Shown here: piece by piece, positions 9,050 through 20,069 of the stretch
Numbering within the stretch: the first letter of the stretch is position 1
Layout of the letters: every line of letters starts with the position of its first letter
Source: an uncultured Erythrobacter sp.
Lineage (GTDB): Bacteria; Pseudomonadota; Alphaproteobacteria; Sphingomonadales; Sphingomonadaceae
Assembly (NCBI GenBank): GCA_947488755.1
Contig: CANLAD010000001.1
Span: 2,799,501 to 2,863,500 of the forward strand
Reading direction: 5' to 3'
DNA: 64,000 nt
Made by a program: the position numbers and the translations under genes
Notes under the pieces: generated by a model
What the model was told of the DNA's origin: nothing
Databases searched by the model: none
Seen by the model: only the letters and a program-made list of their open reading frames with translations

Positions 9050-9088
9050 GGTCCGAGTCCCCGGTCAAGCTTTGTCCACGAAGCCTGG
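8233..9088 (-). mobile_element. IS5-family insertion sequence remnant
   Basis: The element is about 856 bp. Its ends are inverted repeats: CTAGGTTTCGCGGACAAAG at 8233-8251 and CTTTGTCCACGAAGCCTGG at 9070-9088, 16 of 19 positions matching when one is reversed. The left repeat contains the transposase stop codon. The interior encodes an IS5-type DDE transposase on the minus strand that is broken at four places. No target duplication was identified. It separates the peptide-catabolic island from the PQQ dehydrogenase. Confidence 0.75.
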
Positions 9089-9395
9089 TTCCTACCTTTC
9101 TGCTCCGCGCAGAAGGCTGGTATTTAGGCCCACTTCCGAATAATTTTTAAGCTTTGATGACAGAGGTGCGGCGGGAGTGTCGGATCTAGTCGGCCCATGC
9201 CACCTTGTGTCCTTTCTACCTCCGTAACCGATGTCGGCCAAGAAGAATGCCGCTAATCTACTCACGGCGCTCTCCGAGTTCTCAATACCAATTCCTAAGT
9301 TGGCGTTGCGCCCATCACGCTATCCGGAGGTCGCACAGGTCCAGCGGCATTCTCACAAACCGCAAACCAATTTTGAATTCGTCGCGCCAAACTCG
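9089..9395. other. Intergenic region, no gene seen
   Basis: About 300 bp between the IS5 remnant and the 3' end of the PQQ dehydrogenase. Short ORFs here have no family signature or convincing ribosome site. I see no RNA gene or clear terminator. Confidence 0.5.
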
Positions 9396-11348
9396 TCATT
9401 GGTCGCGATCTAAATTGAGACGGTATGCGACGACGTAATCTCCCATTTCACCGTCCGCCTTCTGGCCGCCTAGGGTGAGCGCCACATAAGCCTCACCCTC
9501 CCATTTGTAGATCATCGGTGTGGCTTGCGGCCCGGCAGGGAGCTGCGTGCTCCATACCACTTTCCCATCGCGCTGATCATAGGCGCGCAGCATCCGGTCA
9601 TATTGCGTCGCCATGAACGCGAGACCACCTGAAGTCAGAACCGGCCCGCCATTTGCGACGTATCCCCAATCTGCAGCTTGATGATCATCGCCGATCCCCG
9701 GGCGGCGTCCGGCGGGGACCTCCCAGAGTTTCTCACCGGTGGCAAGGTTGACCGCGACAAGCGTCGACCACGGCCCTTCGAGGCAATGGAAGCCGCTTTC
9801 ATTGTTGAACAGTTCGAACCGGGCCATCCCGTAAGGTGTCCCGCTCTGCGACGTGAATTGCGCCTCGACTCCGTTCAGGATTTCGTCCCGCCGAAGTTTT
9901 CGAAACTCATTGCGGGGGATCAGCTTCACGACCGTCGGCAGACGGTTTACTGCGACAACGGCAATCGCTTCTGCTTCATCTGCAGCCATGGATCCCCAGT
10001 TCACGCCTCCAGGATTGCCCGGGAACAAGACAGTCCCTTCGAGGCTGGGCGGAGTGAAGATACCTTCATAGCGGGCGCCTGCGATCATCTCCTCGCATCG
10101 TGCGACGTGGTCATCGTTAACGGCAAAGATCGGCGGCAGATCGTCTGCCACTTCGTGCAGCTGAATCGCGGGAAAGCGCTGGGTCTGCGCGGCCGTCTCG
10201 CCTGGCACGTCGGAACGTGGAACTTGCCTTTCCTCGACAGGATGGACCGGCTCGCCCGTTTCCCGATTCAGGACGAAAACAAATCCCATCTTGGTTGCCT
10301 GGGCGACAATTGGAGTCGACACTCCTTCGATCTTGATGTCAGCAACAAGCGGCTGCGAGGCCAGATCATAGTCCCACAGGTCATGGCGAACGATCTGATA
10401 GGCCCAGACAAGCTCACCGGTTGTAGCTTTTAGCGCAACGAGGGAATTTGCATGAAGATTGTCGCCGGGGCGGCTTCCTCCAAAGAAGTCGGGGGAAGGA
10501 GAAGTGGTCGGCAGGAAGATGAGATCACGCTGTGGATCAGCAGCCATGACACTCCAGACATTGGCGGCGCCCGTCTGCCGGTAGCTCTTCTCAGGCCATG
10601 TCTCTGCGCCGTCATCCTCCGGGCCTTGCGGGATTGGATTGAAAGACCAGAGTAGCTCTCCCGTGAGCGCGTCAAAACCTCGGACCGTGCCATCCTCAAG
10701 CCGCGCAGAGCCGTTGTCACCAATCGATGACCCCACCACCACGACGCCGTTGACCACGGTTGGCGGCGAGGTGACGGAATACTCTCCCCGGCGCACCCGG
10801 CGGATCCGCGATGTTAGATCCACTTCGCCGCTCTCGCCAAATTCGGCGCAGCGCGATCCGTCCTCTGCATCTATGGCAATAAGCCTTGCATCAAGCGTGC
10901 CAAGCAAAATGCGTAAACGGCAGGGTGTTCCCGCAGCTACGTTCGCATCTACAAAGGCCGCAACGCCGCGCGACGTGAACATCTCGGAATACTCAATGTC
11001 GAAGTCTACTTCGGGATCAAAGCGCCAGACCTGTGCGCCCGTGCCCGGATCAAGCGCAATCACGCCGTTGAATGGAGTGGACACGATAAGGCTGCCGCCC
11101 ACAAGGATCGGGGTGCTCTTGAATGAAGATGTTCGTCCAAAATAGCCTTCGCCACTGGCAGTGTCGCCGGTTTCAAACCGCCAGGCTTCTTCAAGACGAT
11201 CGGCCGCTTCGGCATTGAGAGCCGGAACCTTAGCGAACCGTTGGCCTCCGACATCGCCGCCCCAGTGCGACCAGTCTTGAGCTGCCACACAGACCGGAAG
11301 CGCGGCGAGCAACGCGCAGATTAAAATCGGTTTGCCGGGCACATTCAT
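9396..11348 (-). CDS. Periplasmic PQQ-dependent (quinoprotein) dehydrogenase
   Basis: This 650-residue beta-propeller enzyme oxidises an alcohol or sugar using pyrroloquinoline quinone. A signal peptide (MNVPGKPILICALLAALPVCVAA) precedes repeated PQQ-propeller blades with tryptophan-docking motifs such as VIALDPGTGAQVWRFDP, VRGFDALTGELLWSFNP, LVALKATTGELVWAYQ and LVAVNLATGEKLWEVPA. HDLWDYDLASQPLV resembles soluble and membrane glucose dehydrogenases (GCD-type). There is no CxxCH haem motif and no N-terminal membrane bundle, so electrons must go to a separate acceptor. The start is ATG 11348, for which GGAG lies 6 nt upstream; an in-frame ATG at 11360 is the alternative. No PQQ biosynthesis genes are in the window. 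The substrate cannot be inferred. Confidence 0.88.
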   Translation of the reverse strand: MNVPGKPILICALLAALPVCVAAQDWSHWGGDVGGQRFAKVPALNAEAADRLEEAWRFETGDTASGEGYFGRTSSFKSTPILVGGSLIVSTPFNGVIALDPGTGAQVWRFDPEVDFDIEYSEMFTSRGVAAFVDANVAAGTPCRLRILLGTLDARLIAIDAEDGSRCAEFGESGEVDLTSRIRRVRRGEYSVTSPPTVVNGVVVVGSSIGDNGSARLEDGTVRGFDALTGELLWSFNPIPQGPEDDGAETWPEKSYRQTGAANVWSVMAADPQRDLIFLPTTSPSPDFFGGSRPGDNLHANSLVALKATTGELVWAYQIVRHDLWDYDLASQPLVADIKIEGVSTPIVAQATKMGFVFVLNRETGEPVHPVEERQVPRSDVPGETAAQTQRFPAIQLHEVADDLPPIFAVNDDHVARCEEMIAGARYEGIFTPPSLEGTVLFPGNPGGVNWGSMAADEAEAIAVVAVNRLPTVVKLIPRNEFRKLRRDEILNGVEAQFTSQSGTPYGMARFELFNNESGFHCLEGPWSTLVAVNLATGEKLWEVPAGRRPGIGDDHQAADWGYVANGGPVLTSGGLAFMATQYDRMLRAYDQRDGKVVWSTQLPAGPQATPMIYKWEGEAYVALTLGGQKADGEMGDYVVAYRLNLDRDQ

Positions 11349-11408
11349 AATGGACTCCATTCGACAACTTGTAGCAAAATGAGGGACTGTGGGTTGCATT
11401 TCCTGAAA

Positions 11409-12899
11409 TCAAACATCGTTGCTTTGCTCCGCACCTCGCGCTTTGCGTCTGCGAAACGCGAGAATCCCAAAACCAATCAGCGCGGCCAGACAAAGCCATG
11501 CGAACAGGTCGCCGACATATCGCTGCAATGTTGGCCGAGCGGACAGGTCAAACGAAGCCAGCAGGGCGCTTTCCTTGCTGGCAAAGCTGTCCAGGCTGGC
11601 CTCAATTTCGCCTTGCGGCGAGATCACGGCCGACAGGCCATTTGCGGCGGGGCGAAGCACGGGAACACCGGTTTCAATGGCCCTGAAAGCCGTCATTTCA
11701 GCATGCATGGGGGTTATTTCCGCCCAATCATTGGATGGGACGACAAGTAAATCTGCACCTGCATTTGCCGCTTTGCGGGCTGGCGCTGTAAAGTCGGCAT
11801 CGAAGCAGATGATCGCAGCGATCGTTCCATAGGTCGTATCGAAGAGTAAAGGTCGACCATCGCCCGCGATTATAGGCTCGCCCGGCACCGGTCGGGCCTT
11901 GAGGTAGGCCTCGCTCCGCCGCCCATCAGGCGCGAACATGATGACCTTGTTCTGAAGCAAGCCTTCTTCGGCTCCGTCAGGAAGCGCGAGAAGCCCGGCA
12001 ACGAGATAGATGCCGCGATCGGCGGCAAATTGCGAAGCCCGGTCCAGCAACACGTTTTCGAACCCGGCTTGATAAACGGCAGCCCCTTCGTGCCATGCTA
12101 TGATCTTCGCTCCTTCTGTCGCTAGCGCATCGGAGCGCGCAAACAGTGGGTCGTTGTATTGTTCATCGAGGACTGCTTGTCGGCATACAACGTCGTTCGC
12201 CGGGCATTGGCCGTAATCAGGCCTGTCAATGCGGCCTCCAATCAGGCCTGCGATTACAGTTTGATTTGTTTTCGACCAGTTTGTCCCGCTGACAGCGCCG
12301 TGGCCGATCACAGCGGCGAGGACAGCCGCAAATGCGATAGCTGACTTCTGCTTTAGCGGGGGACGGAAACCGCGTTCGGCCCACTGATTGACGACAGCAG
12401 CGAACCAGGGAGGCAGGAAAGCGATGCCCCAGATGCCTGCGATCGATGCAAACCGGGAAAGCCATGGGAGGTCATATTGGACGTACGCATCACTGGCCCA
12501 GGTGCCGAATGGCGCGCCTAGGGAGCCGATGAGCAGAGCGGTTACGGTTGCGGCGGGGAAAATGAGTGTCGCAGCGATCCCCGACAGCCTGGGTGATATC
12601 AGCCGGTCGGCGAGATAGACGATTGACGTCATGACGCCGGCTGCGATCGCGACTGCGAACAGTTCATTTCGATCACCTGGAATGACGCCCTGGAATGCAA
12701 ACCAGGTCGCGCAGCCAGCGACCAGACCAATGAGCGGGATGCCAAGCCAGGGACGCGTGCTGCGCGAAAAGCGCAAGAGAAAGACCGGCGCCAGCCAGGC
12801 GGCAAAAACATTGGCTGCGATACCGTTGGAAAAATAGAAATTAACCCCGCCAATTGCTAGGCAAAGGATCGCCAGCAACGGCGAGGTGATTTTGGTCAT
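11409..12899 (-). CDS. Apolipoprotein N-acyltransferase-like membrane protein (nitrilase superfamily)
   Basis: This 496-residue protein has about six N-terminal hydrophobic segments (to about residue 200), a periplasmic carbon-nitrogen hydrolase domain and one C-terminal membrane segment followed by RRRKARG, the Lnt layout. The nitrilase triad is visible: Glu in IIAWHEGA, Lys in YLKARPVPGE, and Cys in IICFDADF. Lnt transfers an acyl chain to the N-terminal Cys of lipoproteins. This copy is next to a PadR regulator, not in the usual corC/lnt context, so it is probably a paralogue with a specialised role (inference). The start ATG 12899 lies only 12 nt from the 44-bp palindrome, with GGAAGAG as ribosome site. 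Confidence 0.82.
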   Translation of the reverse strand: MTKITSPLLAILCLAIGGVNFYFSNGIAANVFAAWLAPVFLLRFSRSTRPWLGIPLIGLVAGCATWFAFQGVIPGDRNELFAVAIAAGVMTSIVYLADRLISPRLSGIAATLIFPAATVTALLIGSLGAPFGTWASDAYVQYDLPWLSRFASIAGIWGIAFLPPWFAAVVNQWAERGFRPPLKQKSAIAFAAVLAAVIGHGAVSGTNWSKTNQTVIAGLIGGRIDRPDYGQCPANDVVCRQAVLDEQYNDPLFARSDALATEGAKIIAWHEGAAVYQAGFENVLLDRASQFAADRGIYLVAGLLALPDGAEEGLLQNKVIMFAPDGRRSEAYLKARPVPGEPIIAGDGRPLLFDTTYGTIAAIICFDADFTAPARKAANAGADLLVVPSNDWAEITPMHAEMTAFRAIETGVPVLRPAANGLSAVISPQGEIEASLDSFASKESALLASFDLSARPTLQRYVGDLFAWLCLAALIGFGILAFRRRKARGAEQSNDV

Positions 12900-12910
12900 T
12901 GTGCTCTTCC

Positions 12911-12954
12911 CACAGACTAGCCATATGCAACAGTGTGCATATGGCTAGTCTGTG
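12911..12954. promoter_or_regulatory. Perfect 19-bp inverted repeat, probable PadR operator
   Basis: CACAGACTAGCCATATGCA (12911-12929), the spacer ACAGTG, then its exact reverse complement (12936-12954). It fills most of the 97-bp gap between the lnt-like gene and padR. Such a repeat in the divergent promoter fits binding of the dimeric PadR protein encoded next to it, repressing both genes (inference). It could also fold as a cruciform or RNA hairpin. Confidence 0.7.
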
Positions 12955-12996
12955 CCGCGCTTCGATGCAATGGCTGTGTTTGGGAAAAGGGGCGCA

Positions 12997-13590
12997 ATGT
13001 CGCTGAGATATGTCATACTCACCGCGCTCTCGGAGCAGGATCTGACGGGCTATCAGATCACCAAGGAGTTCGATCTGGTGCTCGGCAATCTGTGGTCTGC
13101 CAGTCACCAGCAAGTCTATCGCGAACTCGCGAAACTGGCTGATGAAGGTCTCGCAAGCTTTGAGATGGAAGCTCAGACCGGAAAGCCCGACCGGAAAATT
13201 TACTCTCTCACGACCGCCGGAAAAGATGATCTTTCGCGCTGGATCGAGGAGCCAGTACTCTTTGCGCCGACCAGGAACGCTCTGCTGGTCAAGCTATACG
13301 CCGGAGGCAATCGCGATACGCTTCTGGAGCATGTTACCTGCTTCAAAGCGAACTGCCGCGCGGCTCTTGCCGAATATCAAGCGATTGCAAAACGATACTA
13401 TCCGGAACGTTTGGAAGACATGGAGGAATGGAAGAAGCGGGCCTATCTGACCTTGCGCTATGGGGTTACGCAACGCGAAGCGCAGGTCGCCTGGGCCGAA
13501 GAGGCAGAACAGGTAATTGGCGATCTCGGGCAATCGGACGACACGGCGCTCGATGGCGATTGCGGGCCTGATCAAGCAGAAGCCAACTAA
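12997..13590 (+). CDS. PadR family transcriptional regulator
   Basis: This 197-residue regulator has an N-terminal winged helix (MSLRYVILTALSEQDLTGYQ, then SASHQQVYRELAKLADEGL and KPDRKIYSLTTAGKDDLSRW) and a C-terminal PadR_C helical dimerisation domain (LLEHVTCFKANCRAALAEY, MEEWKKRAYLTLRYGV). Start ATG 12997 follows AAAAGGGG; earlier in-frame starts (ATG 12970, GTG 12952) would overlap the operator. PadR proteins are ligand-responsive repressors. The divergent lnt-like gene and the perfect palindrome between them suggest autoregulation and control of that gene. Confidence 0.9.
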   Translation: MSLRYVILTALSEQDLTGYQITKEFDLVLGNLWSASHQQVYRELAKLADEGLASFEMEAQTGKPDRKIYSLTTAGKDDLSRWIEEPVLFAPTRNALLVKLYAGGNRDTLLEHVTCFKANCRAALAEYQAIAKRYYPERLEDMEEWKKRAYLTLRYGVTQREAQVAWAEEAEQVIGDLGQSDDTALDGDCGPDQAEAN

Positions 13591-13640
13591 GCTGATTACC
13601 GGTGAGCAGGGTGCGTCAGAACTTCCAAGCCGAGTCATAA

Positions 13641-13684
13641 TTGACAATATGGCCACCGACACATATGTCACGAAATAGTGACAT
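13641..13684 (+). promoter_or_regulatory. arsR-type promoter with overlapping operator
   Basis: TTGACA (13641-13646) and TATGTC (13664-13669) are spaced by 17 bp. ATGTCAC-GAAATA-GTGACAT (13665-13684) is a perfect 7-bp inverted repeat overlapping the -10 box and the GTG start codon at 13678. The predicted transcript would start within a few bases of the GTG, so the mRNA may be leaderless. The repeat is a natural site for the encoded ArsR repressor. Confidence 0.55.
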
Positions 13685-14016
13685 GTCAATTTCCCCATGA
13701 TGACTTGTTCTGGAAGGCTCTCGCCGACAGGAAGCGGCGCTTGATCGTGGAGGCGCTTGCGACCGGACCAAAGCAGACAAGCGAACTTGTCGATCTGTTT
13801 CGCAATATAGGGCGCACCGGTGTCCTCAGGCATATCGAAATCCTGACCCAAGGGGATATCATCCATGTCCGGCGCGACGGTCGCACTCGCTGGAATTATC
13901 TCAACCCTGAACCCATCAGGTCTGTCTGCAATGGCTGGGTGGCTCTGCATTTTGACGGGCTGAAATGCTCCGCCGCCAAACTCAAGCAAATCGCCGAACA
14001 GGGGCCTGAAACATGA
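13678..14016 (+). CDS. ArsR/SmtB family helix-turn-helix regulator
   Basis: This is a 112-residue winged-helix protein: DDLFWKALADRKRRLIVEAL, then LVDLFRNIGRTGVLRHIEIL (recognition helix) and GDIIHVRRDGRTRWNYLNP (wing). No metal-binding Cys motif is seen, so it probably senses something other than metal. Start GTG 13678 is the only good one and no Shine-Dalgarno precedes it. Its stop overlaps the next start (ATGA at 14013), so it is co-translated with a SRPBCC/AHSA1 protein, a common ArsR partner. Confidence 0.85.
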   Translation: MTCQFPHDDLFWKALADRKRRLIVEALATGPKQTSELVDLFRNIGRTGVLRHIEILTQGDIIHVRRDGRTRWNYLNPEPIRSVCNGWVALHFDGLKCSAAKLKQIAEQGPET

Positions 14017-14468
14017 GCGAGATTACCGACGCAAAGATCATCGAGTATCAATTTGAAGTGCTGATCCATCGTAGCGCTGCGGACATCTGGCTTTTGATGA
14101 TTGATCAAATCGACCATTGGTGGATGGATGACTTTCGGGCCTTGGGAGAAGGCTCAAAGGTCACCTTGAACGCAGAAACCGGCGGTCAATTGATCGAAAG
14201 TGCAGCTGATGGCAGTGCTCTTGAATGGTACCGGGTGCAGATGGTTGTGCCCGGAAAGTCGCTCTATCTGGTCGGCTATATGGCACCCGACTGGGGAGGG
14301 CCGACGACTTCCATGCTGAAACTGGCGATCGAAGAACGCGGTGAAAGTTGCGCACTGATTGTCTCGGATGCCCTGCTGGGCAATGTTACTGAAGCCTCAG
14401 CGAGCAGTGCAGAAGGTGGCTGGAGAACACTGGTTGGAGACGCATTCAAGGCCTTCGTCGAAAAGTAG
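14013..14468 (+). CDS. SRPBCC/AHSA1-domain protein
   Basis: This 151-residue protein has the START-like helix-grip fold expected of AHSA1 proteins: EYQFEVLIHRSAADIWLLMI at the N-terminus, HWWMDDFRAL, LEWYRVQMVVPGKSLYLVG, and a C-terminal helix GGWRTLVGDAFKAFVEK. The fold binds hydrophobic ligands; the physiological ligand is unknown. It overlaps arsR by 4 bp, so both are made from one message and are probably repressed together by the ArsR protein. Confidence 0.82.
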   Translation: MSEITDAKIIEYQFEVLIHRSAADIWLLMIDQIDHWWMDDFRALGEGSKVTLNAETGGQLIESAADGSALEWYRVQMVVPGKSLYLVGYMAPDWGGPTTSMLKLAIEERGESCALIVSDALLGNVTEASASSAEGGWRTLVGDAFKAFVEK

Positions 14469-15021
14469 TTTCAGCCTCGGCCCCAGGGTCCGAAGGAGTG
14501 AGTACAGCCACAAAGCAGCTGTGTAATTCTCCTGAAATGGACATTGAAACCAGTAGCGCAAGTGCCGTTTCCCACACCCACTCTCCGTGGGTAGTCGAGA
14601 CCATGCCACCACTCGATAGCGGATCGGCAGCTTTCACGGAGGCGGGGCCGAAAGCAGATATTCTCCAATCGGCCCCAACTTTGGCATTGGACTAGGTCGC
14701 ATAGGCGATGAGTGGAGCGCGATGCTGAAGCCCATCGCAGAGCCATGGGTCTGGATGCCAGACCGACAAAATGCGCTCAGGCAGGTCCAGCGCCGCGCTC
14801 TATTGGAAGGCTCCATGCTGGACCTGCTTAATTGTTGGAATCTTGCATGCTGCTTGGAGTCGACTCAACGCGCCTTAGTGAGTCATTCGTGGTGTCATCG
14901 CCCGCCTTACCTGAGGGCTCATGTGCCGATCTCGACGGTCGTCTTAAGAACCTTCGGTCTGAGCCCCTAGATTTCCACCAGCGATAAGTAGAGTTCGGCC
15001 CTTGCGAAGGAGACGAACGAG
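14469..15021. other. Intergenic region, no intact gene seen
   Basis: About 550 bp between the SRPBCC gene and the IS3 fragment. Short ORFs on both strands lack recognisable motifs. The end, from about 14968 (the stretch beginning ATTTCCACCAGCGATAAG), looks like the left end of the IS3 element whose orfA fragment begins at 15022. Confidence 0.45.
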
Positions 15022-15105
15022 ATGAAGCGAAGCAGGTTCAGCGAGGAGCAGATCATCGCTGTGTTGAAGAAGCAGGAAGCGGGGATGCCAACGGCGGACG
15101 TTTTA
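15022..15105 (+). pseudogene. IS3-family orfA, N-terminal fragment
   Basis: The first 27 codons, MKRSRFSEEQIIAVLKKQEA then GMPTADV, are the helix-turn-helix start of an IS3-family OrfA, preceded by GAAGGAGACGAACGAG with a good ribosome site. The similarity stops after ADV, and the frame runs out antisense to the gyrB end at 15153. The element was therefore truncated within about 10 bp of the gyrB stop codon. Confidence 0.75.
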
Positions 15106-15113
15106 GATGAGCC

Positions 15114-17777
<2,664 letters not shown>

Positions 17778-17879
17778 TCACGCCATTGCATGAAGCGCGG
17801 TTCGCCAATGTCGTACGCTTGCGGCGCATAACGCCGCTTGCGCTTGAAGTGATCCGCCCACTGCGCCACCAATGCAAGC

Positions 17880-19454
17880 ATGACCTTGCAGGATCCCACT
17901 CACCCGGCGCTGCGCGATGCAATCAGCGCGACGCTGGCGCAGCCATTCGGCTCCTTCACCGATATCCTGCGCGACTGGTCGCGTGCGCAGCCTGATGCGA
18001 TCGCGTTGGTCGATGATACGCGTGACGTTGCTTGGGCGGAGTTGATCGGAGAAGTCGAACGGCTGGCGGCCCGGCTGGTCGAAACGGGGCTGGAGCGCGG
18101 ACAGTCGGTCGCGATCCTCGGCACGAGCTCGATCAACTATGCGCTGGTGTTCCTCGCCGCGATCCGCGCAGGGGGCGTGGCGGCCCCCCTGACGACCAGC
18201 GCATCGCCGGCTCAGCTTGCCGGAATGGCCGCTGATTCCGGCGCGCGGCACTTCTTTATCGATGGGGGCAAGGCGGCGGAGCTGGGACCGGACTTAATGG
18301 CCGACATGATCCGCGTGCCGATGGAAGATATAGAAAGCTGGATGGCCCCGCCGGGATCCCGCGCGCCCGATTTCACGCCAGAGCCCAGTGATCCGTTCAA
18401 CATTATCTACTCAAGCGGGACAACCGGAACGCCTAAAGGCATCCTCCATTCGCACCAAATGCGCTGGCGGCAATTCGGCGCGACCGCACTGTCCTATCTC
18501 GAAGGCGGTCTGGAGGTGCGGTCGCTTGCTTCAACGCCGCTTTATTCCAACACCACTATGGTCGCGTTTCTGGCACCGCTGCTCGCCGGAGGAACGGTTC
18601 GGATCATGGGCAAGTTCGATTGCGCGCGCTGGCTCGAGCACGCCGAGGCCGACGCCGCGACCGTTACCATGCTGGTGCCGGTGCAATATCAGCGGCTGAT
18701 GGATCACCCCGGCTTCGACGATCACGACCTGTCCGCACTTGCGCTCAAATACTGCACCTCCGCGCCTTTCCCGCCGAAACTCAAGCGCAAGGTGCTGGAG
18801 CGGATGCCGGGCGCGTTGATCGAAATCTACTCGATGACCGAGGGCGGGGTGGTGTGCCTGCTGGCGTGCCACGAATTTCCCGACAAGCTTCATACCGTTG
18901 GGCGACCCGCGCCCGGCAGCGAGCTAAAAGTGCTCGACGACGAGGACCGCGAAGTGCCGCCGGGAACGGCCGGAAATCTCGTCGGGCGCTCGCAGACCAT
19001 GATGCTTGGTTACAAGAACCGCCCCGACCAGACGCGCGAGGGCTATTGGACCGATCCGGAAAACGGCGAGGTGTGGCAGCGCATGGGCGATATCGGGCGC
19101 GTCGATGAGAACGGTTTCGTCGAACTGGTCGGCCGGGCCAAGGACATGATCATCTCAGGCGGGTTCAACATCTATCCCAGCGATCTGGAGGCGGAACTCG
19201 AGCGCGAGGCAGACGTGCGCGAAGCTGCGGTGGTCGGCATCGCATCGCAGCGCTGGGGCGAGACACCGGTTGGCTTCGTGGTGCTGGCTGAAGGGGCGCG
19301 CGAGGCGGAGGCGATCATGGCAGCTGTTAACCGACGTCTGGGAAAGACGCAGCGGCTCTCCGCACTCCATGCAATCGCCGATATGCCGCGCAGCCATATC
19401 GGCAAGCTGCTGAAAAACGAATTGCGCGAACGAGCCACGAAAATGGCATCCTGA
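17880..19454 (+). CDS. AMP-dependent synthetase/ligase (acyl-CoA synthetase-like, ANL family)
   Basis: This 524-residue adenylating enzyme activates a carboxylate as acyl-AMP and probably forms a CoA thioester. Motifs in order are the P-loop YSSGTTGTPKGI (residue about 178), IYSMTEGG, the hinge GRAKDMIISGGFNIYPSDLE (about 425) and a C-terminal catalytic Lys in HIGKLLKNELR. Length and motif order match medium or long-chain acyl-CoA synthetases. The substrate is not evident. It stands alone between gyrB (divergent) and a terminator shared with the convergent urcA-like gene. Confidence 0.88.
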   Translation: MTLQDPTHPALRDAISATLAQPFGSFTDILRDWSRAQPDAIALVDDTRDVAWAELIGEVERLAARLVETGLERGQSVAILGTSSINYALVFLAAIRAGGVAAPLTTSASPAQLAGMAADSGARHFFIDGGKAAELGPDLMADMIRVPMEDIESWMAPPGSRAPDFTPEPSDPFNIIYSSGTTGTPKGILHSHQMRWRQFGATALSYLEGGLEVRSLASTPLYSNTTMVAFLAPLLAGGTVRIMGKFDCARWLEHAEADAATVTMLVPVQYQRLMDHPGFDDHDLSALALKYCTSAPFPPKLKRKVLERMPGALIEIYSMTEGGVVCLLACHEFPDKLHTVGRPAPGSELKVLDDEDREVPPGTAGNLVGRSQTMMLGYKNRPDQTREGYWTDPENGEVWQRMGDIGRVDENGFVELVGRAKDMIISGGFNIYPSDLEAELEREADVREAAVVGIASQRWGETPVGFVVLAEGAREAEAIMAAVNRRLGKTQRLSALHAIADMPRSHIGKLLKNELRERATKMAS

Positions 19455-19483
19455 GCCAGGTTCGCGATCCTTCGAGCCAATGC

Positions 19484-19519
19484 AAAAGGGCCGCCCGATA
19501 TGTCCGGACGGCCCCTTGG
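19484..19519. terminator. Bidirectional hairpin terminator
   Basis: AAGGGCCGCCCG then a short loop then CGGACGGCCCCTT forms a GC-rich stem flanked by A- and T-rich ends. It lies between the convergent acyl-CoA synthetase and UrcA genes and can serve both. Coordinates are approximate to a few bases. Confidence 0.7.
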
Positions 19520-19538
19520 CATACAGTGGGAAAGCGGA

Positions 19539-19853
19539 TCAGTTGGCGGCGACTTCACGACCCGAGCGCGCCCGTGCCATCACGGCGCGTTCGACTTCGG
19601 CGAAAGCGGCTTGGCGCGCCTCGGCAACACACTGCTCATCAACGATTGTGCGGCCATAGGCGTAGCGCGAGCGGATATCGACGGTGCAGGCATCGCGCAG
19701 CTGCGCTTCGATCCGCTCCTCGAGCGCGACGCGAGCTTGGTCTTGTGAGAGGTCGAGATCAGCGAAATCGACACGCACAATAACGGTTTCTTCGTTAGCA
19801 GCGGCGGGTGCTGCGAGCGCTGCAAGCGCGAGGATGGGCAGGGCAAAACGCAT
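19539..19853 (-). CDS. UrcA family secreted protein
   Basis: This small protein of 104 residues has a signal peptide (MRFALPILALAALAAPAAANEE). The mature part, VIVRVDFADLDLSQDQARVA with a following LEERIEAQLRDAC, CTVDIRSR and EQCVAEARQAAFAEVERAV, is the UrcA pattern common in sphingomonads and caulobacters. The two conserved cysteines could form a disulfide. UrcA proteins have no established function. Start ATG 19853 follows GGAGATT. Confidence 0.8.
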   Translation of the reverse strand: MRFALPILALAALAAPAAANEETVIVRVDFADLDLSQDQARVALEERIEAQLRDACTVDIRSRYAYGRTIVDEQCVAEARQAAFAEVERAVMARARSGREVAAN

Positions 19854-20069
19854 TGATAATCTCCAGTATCGACTAAAACATGTCCATTGTGCGGCGCACA
19901 AGTCGATTGTGCAAATGCGAAAGATGCGAGAACGGTTCCCGCTTTTGCAATTAAATCCTAGCGTTTCTCGGTAGCCAGCTGCGCTGCAGTGCAGCAGCTG
20001 TAGATATGCGGCGCCTGCTCGTCCCGCCAAGCTGGACAGGGCGGGGCGCGCTGCCATAACGCCTCGGCC

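Noticed and set aside
9231-9413. 60-residue plus-strand ORF behind the IS5 remnant
   Set aside because: No motif, poor ribosome site, and overlaps the 3' end of the PQQ dehydrogenase gene on the other strand.
19854-20069. Purine riboswitch upstream of guaA
   Set aside because: No conserved purine-aptamer core or suitable stems seen; only a short leader.
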